Positions 16,190-24,416 are shown, counted from the stretch's first letter. The stretch is DNA of 40,003 nucleotides from JBBIND01 sp037444075 (GCA_037444075.1 JBBIND010000036.1:1-40003); one strand, 5' to 3'. Numbers and translations: made by a program. The notes: generated by a model not told the origin, from the sequence alone.

Positions 16190-17401
16190 ATGTCTACCAA
16201 GTCTCTATTGAACGATGCCCTGTCGGCCGGGGACGGAATCGTGCGCATGGCGCCGTGTTGGGTGCCGCGTTCGTTCCTCATGCCCGGAGGCAGGCTGAAG
16301 CTTGACCCGCGGGACCTCTACGCGCTGGGGGCGCACCGCGGCGGCATCGACGAGCGCTGGTTCTGCTCCACCACGAAGGCTGATAACGGTCCGTTAACTC
16401 CCGAAGATGAAGGCCTGAGCTACCTCGACTTCAACGGGAAGCGGGTTCTTTTCAAAGAAGCCATTGAGACCGCCGGTGACAGGTTCCTCGGCAGCGGCGT
16501 GATGGCCGTGCAGAAGGGCTGGAACCTGCTGTGCAAGTTCTTTGACAACCTCGGCCCCATCCCCCACCACATGCACCAGGACGACACGTTCGCCGCCCGC
16601 GTGGGACACAAGGGCAAGCCCGAAGCCTACTACTTCCCGCCCCAATACAACATCAAGGAGAACAACTTCCCCTACACGTTCATGGGTCTCGAGCCTGGCA
16701 CCACGCGCGACGACGTGCGCCGTTGCCTGGAGCGCTGGAACGAGGGCGACAACGGGATTCTCTACCTCAGCCGGGCCTACAAACTGAAACCGGGCTCAGG
16801 CTGGCAGATCGATGCCGGCATCCTGCATGCTCCCGGTTCGCTGGTGACGTATGAGCCGCAGGTCAACTCCGACGTGTTCGGCATGTTCCAGTCCATGGTG
16901 GAGGGCCGCGCCGTGCCGTGGGATCTGCTGGTCAAGGATGTGCCCAAGGACCATCATCAGGACCTGGACTACCTGCTCGACATGCTCAACTGGGAAGCCA
17001 ACGTGGATCCCGAGTTCGCCAAGAACCGCCTCTTCAATCCTCGTCCGGTCAAGTCCGCCGGGGAGATGGCTGAAGAAGGCTACTCGGAGATGTGGATTGT
17101 CTACTCCACGCCCTATTACTCCGCCAAGGAACTGACGGTTGCTCCAGGGCGCTCAGTCACTATTCGCGACGCCGCCGCCTACGGCCTCATCGTCACTCAA
17201 GGGTGCGGTTCGATTGGAAAACTGGAAGTGGAGACCCCGACCGTCATCCGCTACGGCCAGATGACCAAGGACGAGTTGTTTGTCACCGCCGATGCAGCCG
17301 CCGAGGGTGTCGTGGTGACCAACCGCAGCGACAGCGAAGACCTCGTCATGCTGAAGCACTTCGGCCCCGGCAATTCGGACGCGGCGGAGTTCATCCAGTG
17401 A
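16190..17401 (+). CDS. mannose-6-phosphate isomerase-like cupin protein
   Basis: Probably a sugar isomerase of the type I phosphomannose isomerase/cupin fold; substrate unknown. The 403-aa protein (ATG at 16190) has a metal-binding pattern IPHHMHQDDTFAARVGHKGKPEA (cited by its ends IPHHMHQDD and GKPEA), and a second cupin His in QIDAGILHAPGSL. DNLGPIPHH also resembles isomerase folds. It is longer than the ManA at 2531-3337 and clearly not a copy of it. The stop overlaps the GTG start of the epimerase gene, so the two are translated together and probably act in one pathway. No Shine-Dalgarno is evident at the ATG, and the open frame extends 12 codons upstream. Confidence 0.75.
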   Translation: MSTKSLLNDALSAGDGIVRMAPCWVPRSFLMPGGRLKLDPRDLYALGAHRGGIDERWFCSTTKADNGPLTPEDEGLSYLDFNGKRVLFKEAIETAGDRFLGSGVMAVQKGWNLLCKFFDNLGPIPHHMHQDDTFAARVGHKGKPEAYYFPPQYNIKENNFPYTFMGLEPGTTRDDVRRCLERWNEGDNGILYLSRAYKLKPGSGWQIDAGILHAPGSLVTYEPQVNSDVFGMFQSMVEGRAVPWDLLVKDVPKDHHQDLDYLLDMLNWEANVDPEFAKNRLFNPRPVKSAGEMAEEGYSEMWIVYSTPYYSAKELTVAPGRSVTIRDAAAYGLIVTQGCGSIGKLEVETPTVIRYGQMTKDELFVTADAAAEGVVVTNRSDSEDLVMLKHFGPGNSDAAEFIQ

Positions 17402-18243
17402 AGATTGCCGCCAATACCCTGCTGTGGACGGCAGGCTTCGACCTTTCGCAAGCCGCGCTGTTCGACCGCTTGAAGGAGGCGGGCTTCGACGGCGTCGAAA
17501 TCGCCCGCTTCAGCTTTGACGGGTGGCCTGCCGGCGAGGTCCGCGCGGCTCTGCAAAAGGCGGGGCTGGAATGCACGTTCTGCTCCGCGTTGACCGGGCA
17601 AATGAGCCTGGTCAGCGATGATGCCGCCGTGCGCAAGCAGGCGCGCGAGTTCCTGTTGGACGGAATCCGTACGGCCGCGAGCCTCGGCGCGGACATCTTC
17701 ACCGGTCCTTTCTGCGCGCCGGTCGGGTATCTGCCCGGCAGGCGCCGCACGGAGGAGGAGTGGAAGTGGGCCGTGGAAGGCCTGCAATCGCTCGCGTCCT
17801 CCCTCGACGAGCACGGCGTGACGCTGGCAGTGGAACCGCTGAACCGTTTTGAGACGTACTTCCTGAACACTGCCGCGGACGCCGCGCGGCTGTGCGGCGA
17901 GGTCGGTCACCCGCGGGTCGGCATCCTGTTCGACACTTTCCACGCCAACATCGAGGAGAAAGACCTCGGCGATGCCATCCGCACCTTGGGTGGCCATCTG
18001 AAGCACTTCCACGCCTGTGAGAATGACCGCGGCGCGCCGGGCAGCGGACACGTCGAATGGCCTGCCGTCTTCGGTGCGCTTCGTGAAACAGGCTACGACG
18101 GTTGGCTGGTCATCGAGAGCTTCGGCTCCAACATCCCGGAGATTGCCGCGGCGGCATGCATCTGGCGTGACCTGGCGCCCTCTTCGGAAGCCCTTGCTTC
18201 GGGCGGCCTTCAGTTCCTGCGCAGCCAGATTGCGCAAACTTAG
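17398..18243 (+). CDS. D-tagatose/D-psicose 3-epimerase family protein
   Basis: Predicted metal-dependent ketose 3-epimerase (TIM barrel, 281 aa). Metal and catalytic residues are E146 in AVEPLNRFE, D179 in ILFDTFHANIEE, H205 in KHFHACENDRG and E240 in WLVIESFG. Their spacings equal those of Glu152, Asp185, His211 and Glu246 of Pseudomonas cichorii D-tagatose 3-epimerase (recalled from the literature). GTG at 17398 overlaps the previous stop; the open frame upstream of it is only a shadow of the isomerase gene. Substrates in this family include D-tagatose, D-psicose and L-ribulose, so the real one is open. Its stop codon abuts the right-hand repeat cluster. Confidence 0.87.
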   Translation: MKIAANTLLWTAGFDLSQAALFDRLKEAGFDGVEIARFSFDGWPAGEVRAALQKAGLECTFCSALTGQMSLVSDDAAVRKQAREFLLDGIRTAASLGADIFTGPFCAPVGYLPGRRRTEEEWKWAVEGLQSLASSLDEHGVTLAVEPLNRFETYFLNTAADAARLCGEVGHPRVGILFDTFHANIEEKDLGDAIRTLGGHLKHFHACENDRGAPGSGHVEWPAVFGALRETGYDGWLVIESFGSNIPEIAAAACIWRDLAPSSEALASGGLQFLRSQIAQT

Positions 18244-18244
18244 C

Positions 18245-18374
18245 CGGCGGCTGAAAAGCCTTCCGGTGGGTCCGGGGCGCACAAGCTGAAGTTCTGCCAC
18301 ACGGCAAACCAACCACTTGCGTGCCTCCGTGGGGCGAGCTTCAGCTTGCCCAATGACATCTTCAGCAGCATCTT
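18245..18374 (-). repeat. diverged copy C of the palindromic element
   Basis: About 130 bases aligning in the same direction as copy B: GGTGGGTCCGGGGC, CACAAGCTGAAG, GCAAACCAAC, GAGCTTCAGCTTGCCCAA and CTTCAGCAGC are shared, with clear divergence between them. It begins right after the epimerase stop codon. A short extra fragment (GTGGGGCGAGCTTC, 18375-18388) joins it to copy B. Confidence 0.75.
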
Positions 18375-18388
18375 GTGGGGCGAGCTTC

Positions 18389-18521
18389 AGAGGCTGCTGA
18401 AAAAGCCTTTCGGTGGGTCCGGGGCACACAAGCTGAAGCTTATGCTACGCTGCAAACCAACGAGTTGCGGACCCACGTAGGGCGTGCTTCAGCTTGCCCA
18501 ACGGCTTTTTCAGCACCCTCT
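18389..18521 (-). repeat. 133-bp palindromic (MITE/REP-like) element, copy B, inverted relative to copy A
   Basis: Base-by-base reading shows it is the reverse complement of 10691-10823 over all 133 bases, with a single difference in one terminal repeat (CAGCACCCTCT against CAGCAGCCTCT). It lies between the epimerase gene and the ABC exporter genes. Confidence 0.92.
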
Positions 18522-18622
18522 TCAGCTTGCCCAATTACGTGCGGAGCCGCAGAATCCACGCAGCACTACCTGCCCCGAGCTGCTTCCCGCTCGCCGGAGC
18601 CCATGTCAAAATGAGGATGGGC

Positions 18623-19639
18623 ATGCCCGGGATCATCGAAGTTCAGGACCTCGTCAAGGAGTTCCGCACAGCCGAACGCCGCGAGGGACTCCGAGGCGCC
18701 ATCGCCGACCTGTTCACGCGCGATTACCGCACGCTGCGGGCCGTAGACCGCATTTCCTTCGACATACGCCCCGGTGAGATGGTCGGCTACATCGGGCCGA
18801 ACGGCGCCGGCAAGTCCACCACCATCAAGATGCTCACAGGCATTCTGGTGCCCACAGTGGGCAGCGTGACCTGCAATGGTTACGTGCCGTGGAAGGAGAG
18901 AACCAAATACGCGTGCGCCATCGGCGTGGTTTTCGGGCAACGGACACAGCTGTGGTGGGACATCGCCGTCGTGGAGTCTTTTCAATTGCTGAAGCGGATC
19001 TACGGGGTCAGCGACAGCGACTACCGCGCGCGCATGCGGCAATTTGACTCGCTTCTCGGGCTGGGGCGCTACCTGCACACGCCCGTGCGGAAACTGAGCC
19101 TGGGCGAGCGCATGCGATGCGACGTGGCGGCGGCGCTGCTGCACAATCCGCCTCTGCTCTTCCTGGACGAGCCCACCATCGGGTTGGATATCGTCGCCAA
19201 AGGGAACATCCGGACCTTCCTCAAGCAGGTCAACCGTCAGTACGGCACCACCATGCTGCTGACGACGCACGACCTCTCCGACATCGAAGAACTCTGCCCG
19301 CGGCTCCTCATCATTGACCATGGCCGCCTGCTGTTTGACGGCGCCTTGGCCGAATTGAAGCGCCAACTCTGGCGGGAAGGCGCTATCCGGGTCTATTTGC
19401 GGGACAGCCGCCAGAGCGGAGTCCTCGAGAGCCTCAGCATGGACGCGGTGACTGTGACCAGGATTGACGAGTTCACGTTCCGGTTGAGCTTTCCGCGCGG
19501 CCAGCATTCCTCGGCGGACGTCATCCGGCAGGTGGTCAACGCCGTCGAAGCGCGCGACATCGCCATCGAGGAACAGTCCATTGAGGAGGTCGTGAGGCGC
19601 ATCTACCTCGGGGAGGTGTTTCAGGAGCCGGTGCGGTGA
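18623..19639 (+). CDS. ABC-2 type exporter ATPase
   Basis: ATPase of a three-gene ABC-2 export system (COG4586-like). Walker A GYIGPNGAGKST, Q-loop GVVFGQRTQLWWD, signature LSLGERMRCDVAAAL, Walker B LLFLDEPTIGLD and switch His in TTHDLSD are all present. The FGQRTQLWWD block and the insertion RDYRTLRAVDRISFDI are typical of this subfamily. The frame opens at 18494 inside the repeat cluster, but the ATG at 18623 has GAGG six bases upstream and gives 338 aa. Its stop overlaps the GTG start of the first permease. The exported substrate is unknown. Confidence 0.9.
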   Translation: MPGIIEVQDLVKEFRTAERREGLRGAIADLFTRDYRTLRAVDRISFDIRPGEMVGYIGPNGAGKSTTIKMLTGILVPTVGSVTCNGYVPWKERTKYACAIGVVFGQRTQLWWDIAVVESFQLLKRIYGVSDSDYRARMRQFDSLLGLGRYLHTPVRKLSLGERMRCDVAAALLHNPPLLFLDEPTIGLDIVAKGNIRTFLKQVNRQYGTTMLLTTHDLSDIEELCPRLLIIDHGRLLFDGALAELKRQLWREGAIRVYLRDSRQSGVLESLSMDAVTVTRIDEFTFRLSFPRGQHSSADVIRQVVNAVEARDIAIEEQSIEEVVRRIYLGEVFQEPVR

Positions 19640-20433
19640 GGCTCGCCGTTCTGGCCGAGTTCTCGCGCATCGGATTCATGAACATGCTCGCCTTCCGGCT
19701 CCGCTACTACACGGGAGTCATCACCTACTTCATCAACGTCTCCGTGTACTACTTCATCTGGAAGGCGGTCTACTCGGCGTCTCCTGAACACGGCGGTTTT
19801 GTTTTGTCCGAGATGGTCACCTATGTGGCCGTGGGCTGGGCCATCCGCTCGATGTACTTCAACAACATCGACAACGAGATGGCGCAGGACATCCTGGAAG
19901 GGCGCATTGCCCTGGTCATGCTCAAGCCGGTCAATTTGCAGGGGTGCTACATCGCCCGCGCGCTGGGCGAATCCGCCTTCCGCGTCATCATGCTCACGGC
20001 GCCGACGGCGCTGGCGGTGGCGCTCGTCTTCCCGCTGCAACCGCCCGCCAGCCTGGCGCACTTCGGAGCTTTCCTGCTGGCGTTGACAGGCAGCGTGATG
20101 CTGGTGGGCGCCCTGAACTTCATCGTGGGAACCTGCGCGGTCAGCCTCAAGTCCATCCTCGGATTGCTGCGGGCGAAGTTCTGGATGCAGGAACTCCTCA
20201 GCGGGCTGCTCGTGCCCATCACCCTGTTTCCCGGCCCCCTGCGCGAACTGAGCGGCTGGTTGCCGTTTCAGCATATCGGCTTCACGCCCATGATGATCTA
20301 CCTCGGCAAACTGTCCTGGCGCGAAACCTGGACAGCGCTCGGGCTGACGGCGGTGTGGGTAGCCATGCTGCTGTGGGGCGGCGCTGGGTTCTGGCGTTGG
20401 ATGAGCCGCCGGATTACCGTCCACGGGGGATAG
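19636..20433 (+). CDS. ABC-2 type permease, first subunit
   Basis: Membrane subunit of the exporter (265 aa, COG4587-like). It has about six hydrophobic segments, including TGVITYFINVSVYYFIW, VIMLTAPTALAVALVF and FLLALTGSVMLVGALNFI. The N-terminal FRLRYYTGVI region and the sequence around DILEGRIALVMLKPVN are typical of this permease group. The start is GTG, overlapping the ATPase stop by GTGA. It is followed with no gap by the second permease gene. Confidence 0.87.
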   Translation: MRLAVLAEFSRIGFMNMLAFRLRYYTGVITYFINVSVYYFIWKAVYSASPEHGGFVLSEMVTYVAVGWAIRSMYFNNIDNEMAQDILEGRIALVMLKPVNLQGCYIARALGESAFRVIMLTAPTALAVALVFPLQPPASLAHFGAFLLALTGSVMLVGALNFIVGTCAVSLKSILGLLRAKFWMQELLSGLLVPITLFPGPLRELSGWLPFQHIGFTPMMIYLGKLSWRETWTALGLTAVWVAMLLWGGAGFWRWMSRRITVHGG

Positions 20434-21225
20434 ATGCGCCGGTACCTGATGCTGCTCGTCCACTACTTCGCGCAGTACACCAAGGTCCGCCTCGGCTACC
20501 GCGCCGACTTCCTCCTGTCGCTGTTCCCCACCGTGCTGGCTACCGCTTTCGGCATTGCGGTAGTGTTCCTGATCTTCGGACGTGCGCCGCGCCTGCTCGG
20601 CTGGGACTTCTACGAAATCCTGCTTCTCTACGGTTTCTCGCTGCTGCCGCTTTCGCTGTTCAACATGCTCAGCATCAACCTGTACTACTTCGGCGAGCAC
20701 TACATCGTGGAGGGCAAGTTCGACAGGGTTCTGCTGCGCCCTCTACATTCGCTGTTCCAGATCCTGTTCGAGCAGTTCCGGTTGGAGGCGCTCGGCGACT
20801 CGGTAGTGGGCGTGGTGCTCGTCGTCATCTGCCTGCGGAAACTCGACCTGACTCTGAGCGCCTTCGAGTGGCTCTTCCTGGCTTCCGCCGTCGTGTGCGG
20901 TTTCGTCATCTACATTTCGGTCTTCCTGATGCTGACCGCCGTCAGCTTCTGGGCGGAAGACCGGGTGGGCATTGTCCCGCCCATCTACAACATGCTCACG
21001 TTCGGCCGCTACCCGCTGGACATCTACAACAATTTCATCCGCGTCCTGCTGAGTTGGATTATCCCCTTCGGCTTTGCCGGCTTCTACCCCGCGGCCGCCG
21101 TGCTGCGGCAGGACGCCTACCGCCTCTACGTGTTTCTGCTCCCGCTCATCACCGTGGTCTTCGCCGTGCTGGCGCTCACCATCTGGAACCGCGGCGTGCG
21201 CAACTACGCCTCGACGGGAAGCTGA
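20434..21225 (+). CDS. ABC-2 type permease, second subunit
   Basis: Second membrane subunit (263 aa, COG3694-like). Hydrophobic segments include FLLSLFPTVLATAFGIAVVF, ILLLYGFSLLPLSLFNM and YVFLLPLITVVFAVLALTIW. YIVEGKFDRVLLRPLHSLFQ and the C-terminal FTR-free ending IWNRGVRNYASTGS fit the family; the VEGKFDRxLLRPL motif mirrors the EGRIALVMLKPVN motif of the first permease, as expected for a heterodimer. It starts on the base after the previous stop. Confidence 0.87.
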   Translation: MRRYLMLLVHYFAQYTKVRLGYRADFLLSLFPTVLATAFGIAVVFLIFGRAPRLLGWDFYEILLLYGFSLLPLSLFNMLSINLYYFGEHYIVEGKFDRVLLRPLHSLFQILFEQFRLEALGDSVVGVVLVVICLRKLDLTLSAFEWLFLASAVVCGFVIYISVFLMLTAVSFWAEDRVGIVPPIYNMLTFGRYPLDIYNNFIRVLLSWIIPFGFAGFYPAAAVLRQDAYRLYVFLLPLITVVFAVLALTIWNRGVRNYASTGS

Positions 21226-21289
21226 ACGCGCGCCTCGCCGCACACCAAGAGCGTCAAATTCAACAGAGTAATAGGGTTTTCCGCCCGCC

Positions 21290-21517
21290 TCAGTCCTGGA
21301 CGGGCATCTGGAGTTCGTTCTCGTGCCAGGCGCTGACCTTCAGCCTGCGGCAGACCCAGCAGAGATCCTCAGCGGAATTCGGAGCAACCTTGTCGGAGCA
21401 GACGACACACTGCTTAGGAGGCCGCCGGAGCTTGTCGCCCTCGACGGAACCCTTGGCGCGCTCCAAAAGTGCTTTGGGCACCACCAATTCCGGGTTGTCG
21501 TCCTTCTTCTTTCGCAT
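21290..21517 (-). CDS. small four-cysteine protein, possible zinc ribbon
   Basis: Function unknown. From the ATG at 21517 it has 75 aa with a basic N-terminus (MRKKKDD) and two CxxC pairs, C37/C40 in KQCVVCSD and C53/C56 in DLCWVCRR, a spacing suited to one zinc ion. The frame is open to a GTG at 21556, adding 13 residues; neither start has a clear Shine-Dalgarno at ideal distance. A second four-cysteine gene follows on the same strand at 21600-21794, upstream in transcription. Confidence 0.55.
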   Translation of the reverse strand: MRKKKDDNPELVVPKALLERAKGSVEGDKLRRPPKQCVVCSDKVAPNSAEDLCWVCRRLKVSAWHENELQMPVQD

Positions 21518-21599
21518 GCCTTCCGTTCCGTCTTCGTTAGCTCCACTATAGCGCACCCGGCCTTTTGCGTACAGGTTTCCGGCCGGGACGGCCCGTTTC

Positions 21600-21794
21600 T
21601 CATGCCGCCTGCTGCTGTTTCAACACCGGCGCAGGATCCAACGATGCGGAGCACCGAGGGCATTTCTGCCCTTTCCTGGCGGCGGACTTGCCCGGCGCGT
21701 GGAGAATCTCCGCCTCCACGGCGCGGCTGCAAATGAGGCAATGAACCCAACCCTTGGTTTGGGTGACAGGTGCGGTGAATTGCTTGTTGATCAT
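21600..21794 (-). CDS. small four-cysteine protein, possible zinc ribbon
   Basis: Function unknown; 64 aa. Two CxxC pairs, C19/C22 in HCLICSR and C45/C48 in KCPRCSA, suggest zinc binding. A strong Shine-Dalgarno (AGGAGG) lies about seven bases before the ATG at 21794 and decides the start against a longer frame from 21827. That signal makes this one of the better-supported small genes here. It is separated from the similar small gene at 21290-21517 by 82 bases, possibly one transcript. Confidence 0.62.
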   Translation of the reverse strand: MINKQFTAPVTQTKGWVHCLICSRAVEAEILHAPGKSAARKGQKCPRCSASLDPAPVLKQQQAA

Positions 21795-21939
21795 GAGCCC
21801 CTCCTGCTCTCGCTCCGTAAGACGCAACAGCTGCCGTCATGGATCCAACAAAATTAGGAATTTTTCCGAAACGCTAACTACGGGCTACGGGCCCCGGAGA
21901 TTCTGCTGGAGACCGTCAATGTAGGAAAATATTAGACTT

Positions 21940-22869
21940 ATGCCAAAAATCGCTTTCTTGTTTCCAGGACAGGGCTCCCAGTTTGCCGGCATGGGCAAGT
22001 CGCTGGCTGAATCTTATCCCGTGGCACGCGCGGTTTTCGAGGAAGCTGACCGGGTCCTCGGCTTCTCGCTTTCCGGGCTCTGCTTCGATGGACCGGAAGA
22101 GGACTTGAAGCTGACGCAGAACACGCAGCCCGCCCTTCTGACGGTATCCACCGCGGCTCACGCCGTGTTGTCCGGGAAGGGCGTCCGCGCTGACTTCGTC
22201 GCCGGGCACAGCCTCGGGGAGTATTCCGCTCTGGTAGCCGCCGGCTCGCTTTCGTTTGCCGACGCGTTGCGGCTGGTCCGCAAGCGCGGCCAGTATATGC
22301 AGGAGGCAGTGCCCGCCGGGGTGGGCGCCATGGCTGCTGTGCTCAAGCTCCCCGAAGACAAACTGGAAGGGATTCTGGCGGACGCGGCTCAGGGCGAGGT
22401 AGTGCAGATAGCCAACCTGAATTCGCCGGACCAGGTCGTCATAGCAGGACACGCCGGCGCTGTCACCCGGGCGGCGGAAGCCGCCAAAGCCGCCGGCGCC
22501 AAGCGCGCCGTCATGCTCCCGGTCAGCGCCCCGTTCCATTGCTCGCTGATGGAGCCCGCCCAACTGCGCATGAAAACGGAACTTGAAGCGGTGACGTTCA
22601 ATGACCTCGCCGTGCCTCTGGTGAACAATTGGCAGGCTCGGGAAATCAGAACCGGGGCGGAAGCGCGCGAAGGACTCGTTCAGCAGATACCAAACTCAGT
22701 GAAGTGGCTGGAGACGGTCCGGCTCCTCGCCTCCCAGGGCGTCAATTACTGCATCGAAGTGGGAGCAGGCGGGGTGCTGACAGGGCTGTTGCGCAGCATT
22801 GACGCGTCCCTGGAGGGAACCAAGTTCGGCGAGGCAGGAGACTGGGAAAAGCTGGAGGGGCGGGCCTGA
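21940..22869 (+). CDS. fabD: malonyl-CoA:ACP transacylase
   Basis: Loads malonyl groups onto acyl carrier protein for fatty acid synthesis. The 309-aa protein has FLFPGQGSQFAGMGK at the N-terminus, the nucleophile serine in VAGHSLGEYSAL, the conserved Gln in QNTQPALL, an Arg in LVRKRGQYMQ, and the catalytic His in SAPFHCSLM. NSVKWLETV and EVGAGGVLTGLL complete the family pattern. It is not followed by fabG, acpP or fabF, so it is a stand-alone copy here. A weak AGGAAAA lies 13 bases upstream of the ATG. Confidence 0.93.
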   Translation: MPKIAFLFPGQGSQFAGMGKSLAESYPVARAVFEEADRVLGFSLSGLCFDGPEEDLKLTQNTQPALLTVSTAAHAVLSGKGVRADFVAGHSLGEYSALVAAGSLSFADALRLVRKRGQYMQEAVPAGVGAMAAVLKLPEDKLEGILADAAQGEVVQIANLNSPDQVVIAGHAGAVTRAAEAAKAAGAKRAVMLPVSAPFHCSLMEPAQLRMKTELEAVTFNDLAVPLVNNWQAREIRTGAEAREGLVQQIPNSVKWLETVRLLASQGVNYCIEVGAGGVLTGLLRSIDASLEGTKFGEAGDWEKLEGRA

Positions 22870-22879
22870 GACCCGCCCC
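22857..22879. terminator. GC-rich hairpin between convergent fabD and oxidoreductase genes
   Basis: GGGGCGGG (22857-22864) pairs perfectly with CCCGCCCC (22872-22879) around a 7-base loop containing the fabD stop codon. No T-run follows on the plus strand, so a true intrinsic terminator is uncertain. Confidence 0.35.
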
Positions 22880-22888
22880 CGCCCTGGC

Positions 22889-24229
22889 TTAAGCCTTCAG
22901 CGGCTTGGTGTGGACCTTCCAGGTCTTCTCATCGAAGTACAGCACACGGCCTTCGCGATAAGCCGCGACTGACATGGTGATCAGAACCTGAGCCTTGGCG
23001 CCTGTCTCGACGTCCAGGGTCGGCTTCTGACGCGAACGCATGCAATCCAGGAAGTTGGTGACATGCGTCAGCATCGTGTTGGTCTGTTCCACCGGAATGC
23101 GAACGTCGGCCGTCCCCCACTTCGTCTTGTAGGCTTCGTCGATCACGCGCGCTTCCGGACGGACGGTGATGTACGGCGCAAAGCCTTCAAACCGCCCGTG
23201 CTCCACCATGATGAGCGAACCCTTGTGCCCGCGAATCAAGCCAGGGATATGCTGCGAGTTCGCCATCGATGAGCTCAGCACCATGGAGTGCCCGCGGCTG
23301 TACTCGCCGATCAGGTGGAACGTGTCCGGCACTTCGCGATCCTTGAACACGTAAATGCCGCCGCCCGCTGTCACCTTGTAGGGGAACTGCGGCTGGCCCC
23401 AGCAGATGTTCATGGGCGCCACGACGTGATAGAACAGGTCCGTGGCGATGCCGCCAGAGTAGTCCCAATACTTGCGGAAGCGGAAAAACCGGTCGGGGTC
23501 CCAGGCGCGGTTCGGCGCGGGGCCGAGGAACATCTTCCAGTCGATGAAGTTGTCGCCCTTGCCTTGGGGACCGGCCTCGGGGTCGATCTTCCAGTTCCAC
23601 TCGCCCTCCACCGAGTTGCGGTGGTAGGAGCCCTGGCTCAGGATCATGTCGCCGATCATGCCGTCGGCGATGGCTTTCTTGGCTTTGTGCCACTGGTCGC
23701 CGGAGGTCGTCTGCGAACCTACCTGAAGCACCCGCTTGGTCTCGCGCACTGTGTCAACCAGTTGCTTGGCTTCCTCGATGGTGTGGCACATGGGCTTTTC
23801 CAGGTAGACGTCCTTGCCCTTGTCCATCGCCTCGAGTGCCATCTTGGCGTGCCAGTGATCGGGAGTCGCGACAACGACGGCATCGATGTCACTGCGATTG
23901 ATCACCTCGCGATAGTCCATGTAGCCTTCGCAATTGAAGGCCTGTTTGTTCTGCGTGACCCGCTTCTGCCAGACGTCGCAAACCGCCGTCACCTGGCAGG
24001 CGCCCGTGTCCTGGCCGATCTTCGCGAAGACCCTGCCGACATAGGCTCCGCGCCCGCCGGCACCCAAGACGCCCACATTGATGCGGTCATTGGCGCCGAG
24101 CACGCGCCCGGGGTTGATCTTGTTGTTACGCGCGCCGAGTGCTGTGCCCGTGAGGCCCAGAGCCGCGCCTACCGTGGTGGCTCCCTTGAGGAACTCCCTT
24201 CTCTTGATGGATTCTTTGCTGGATGGCAT
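22889..24229 (-). CDS. Tat-exported Gfo/Idh/MocA family oxidoreductase
   Basis: NAD(P)-dependent oxidoreductase family, probably acting on a sugar or sugar derivative outside the cytoplasm. A twin-arginine signal (KRREFLKGATTVGAALGLTG) covers the first 32 residues. The Rossmann motif is VGVLGAGGRGAYVG, and the family signature EKP appears in VYLEKPMCHTIEEA. WHAKMALEAMDKGKDV and the substrate-domain segment YSGGIATDLFYHVV also fit. Length is 446 aa. Tat export suits a protein folded with its nucleotide in the cytoplasm. It converges on fabD and is divergent from the small secreted protein gene at 24417. Confidence 0.9.
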   Translation of the reverse strand: MPSSKESIKRREFLKGATTVGAALGLTGTALGARNNKINPGRVLGANDRINVGVLGAGGRGAYVGRVFAKIGQDTGACQVTAVCDVWQKRVTQNKQAFNCEGYMDYREVINRSDIDAVVVATPDHWHAKMALEAMDKGKDVYLEKPMCHTIEEAKQLVDTVRETKRVLQVGSQTTSGDQWHKAKKAIADGMIGDMILSQGSYHRNSVEGEWNWKIDPEAGPQGKGDNFIDWKMFLGPAPNRAWDPDRFFRFRKYWDYSGGIATDLFYHVVAPMNICWGQPQFPYKVTAGGGIYVFKDREVPDTFHLIGEYSRGHSMVLSSSMANSQHIPGLIRGHKGSLIMVEHGRFEGFAPYITVRPEARVIDEAYKTKWGTADVRIPVEQTNTMLTHVTNFLDCMRSRQKPTLDVETGAKAQVLITMSVAAYREGRVLYFDEKTWKVHTKPLKA

Positions 24230-24416
24230 GCCTTATCCTAATCTGTCAAAGTGCCGCCCGGGGAAGGCGGTTGGCTCCGGGAAATATCGGATCCGGAAAA
24301 CCCATATACAGTGTACTCTTCCCTGCCGGGAGGGTCAAAAGCATTGCTGTGGGTGTTTTGCCCTCTTCGTGGCAGCGCCGCTCGTCTCGCGGCGGCGATT
24401 CGGGTAAATTAGTTTC

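Noticed and set aside
10606..18521. CRISPR-like array
   Set aside because: The repeats are long, palindromic, few and in opposite orientations, with no regular spacers or cas genes.
19621..20700. 359-aa open frame on the minus strand
   Set aside because: Antisense to the first ABC permease; extremely rich in Gln, Glu, His and Asp, as expected opposite a membrane protein.
24305..24318. TACAGTGTA inverted repeat upstream of the Tat oxidoreductase
   Set aside because: Arms of four bases only; too short to call an operator.
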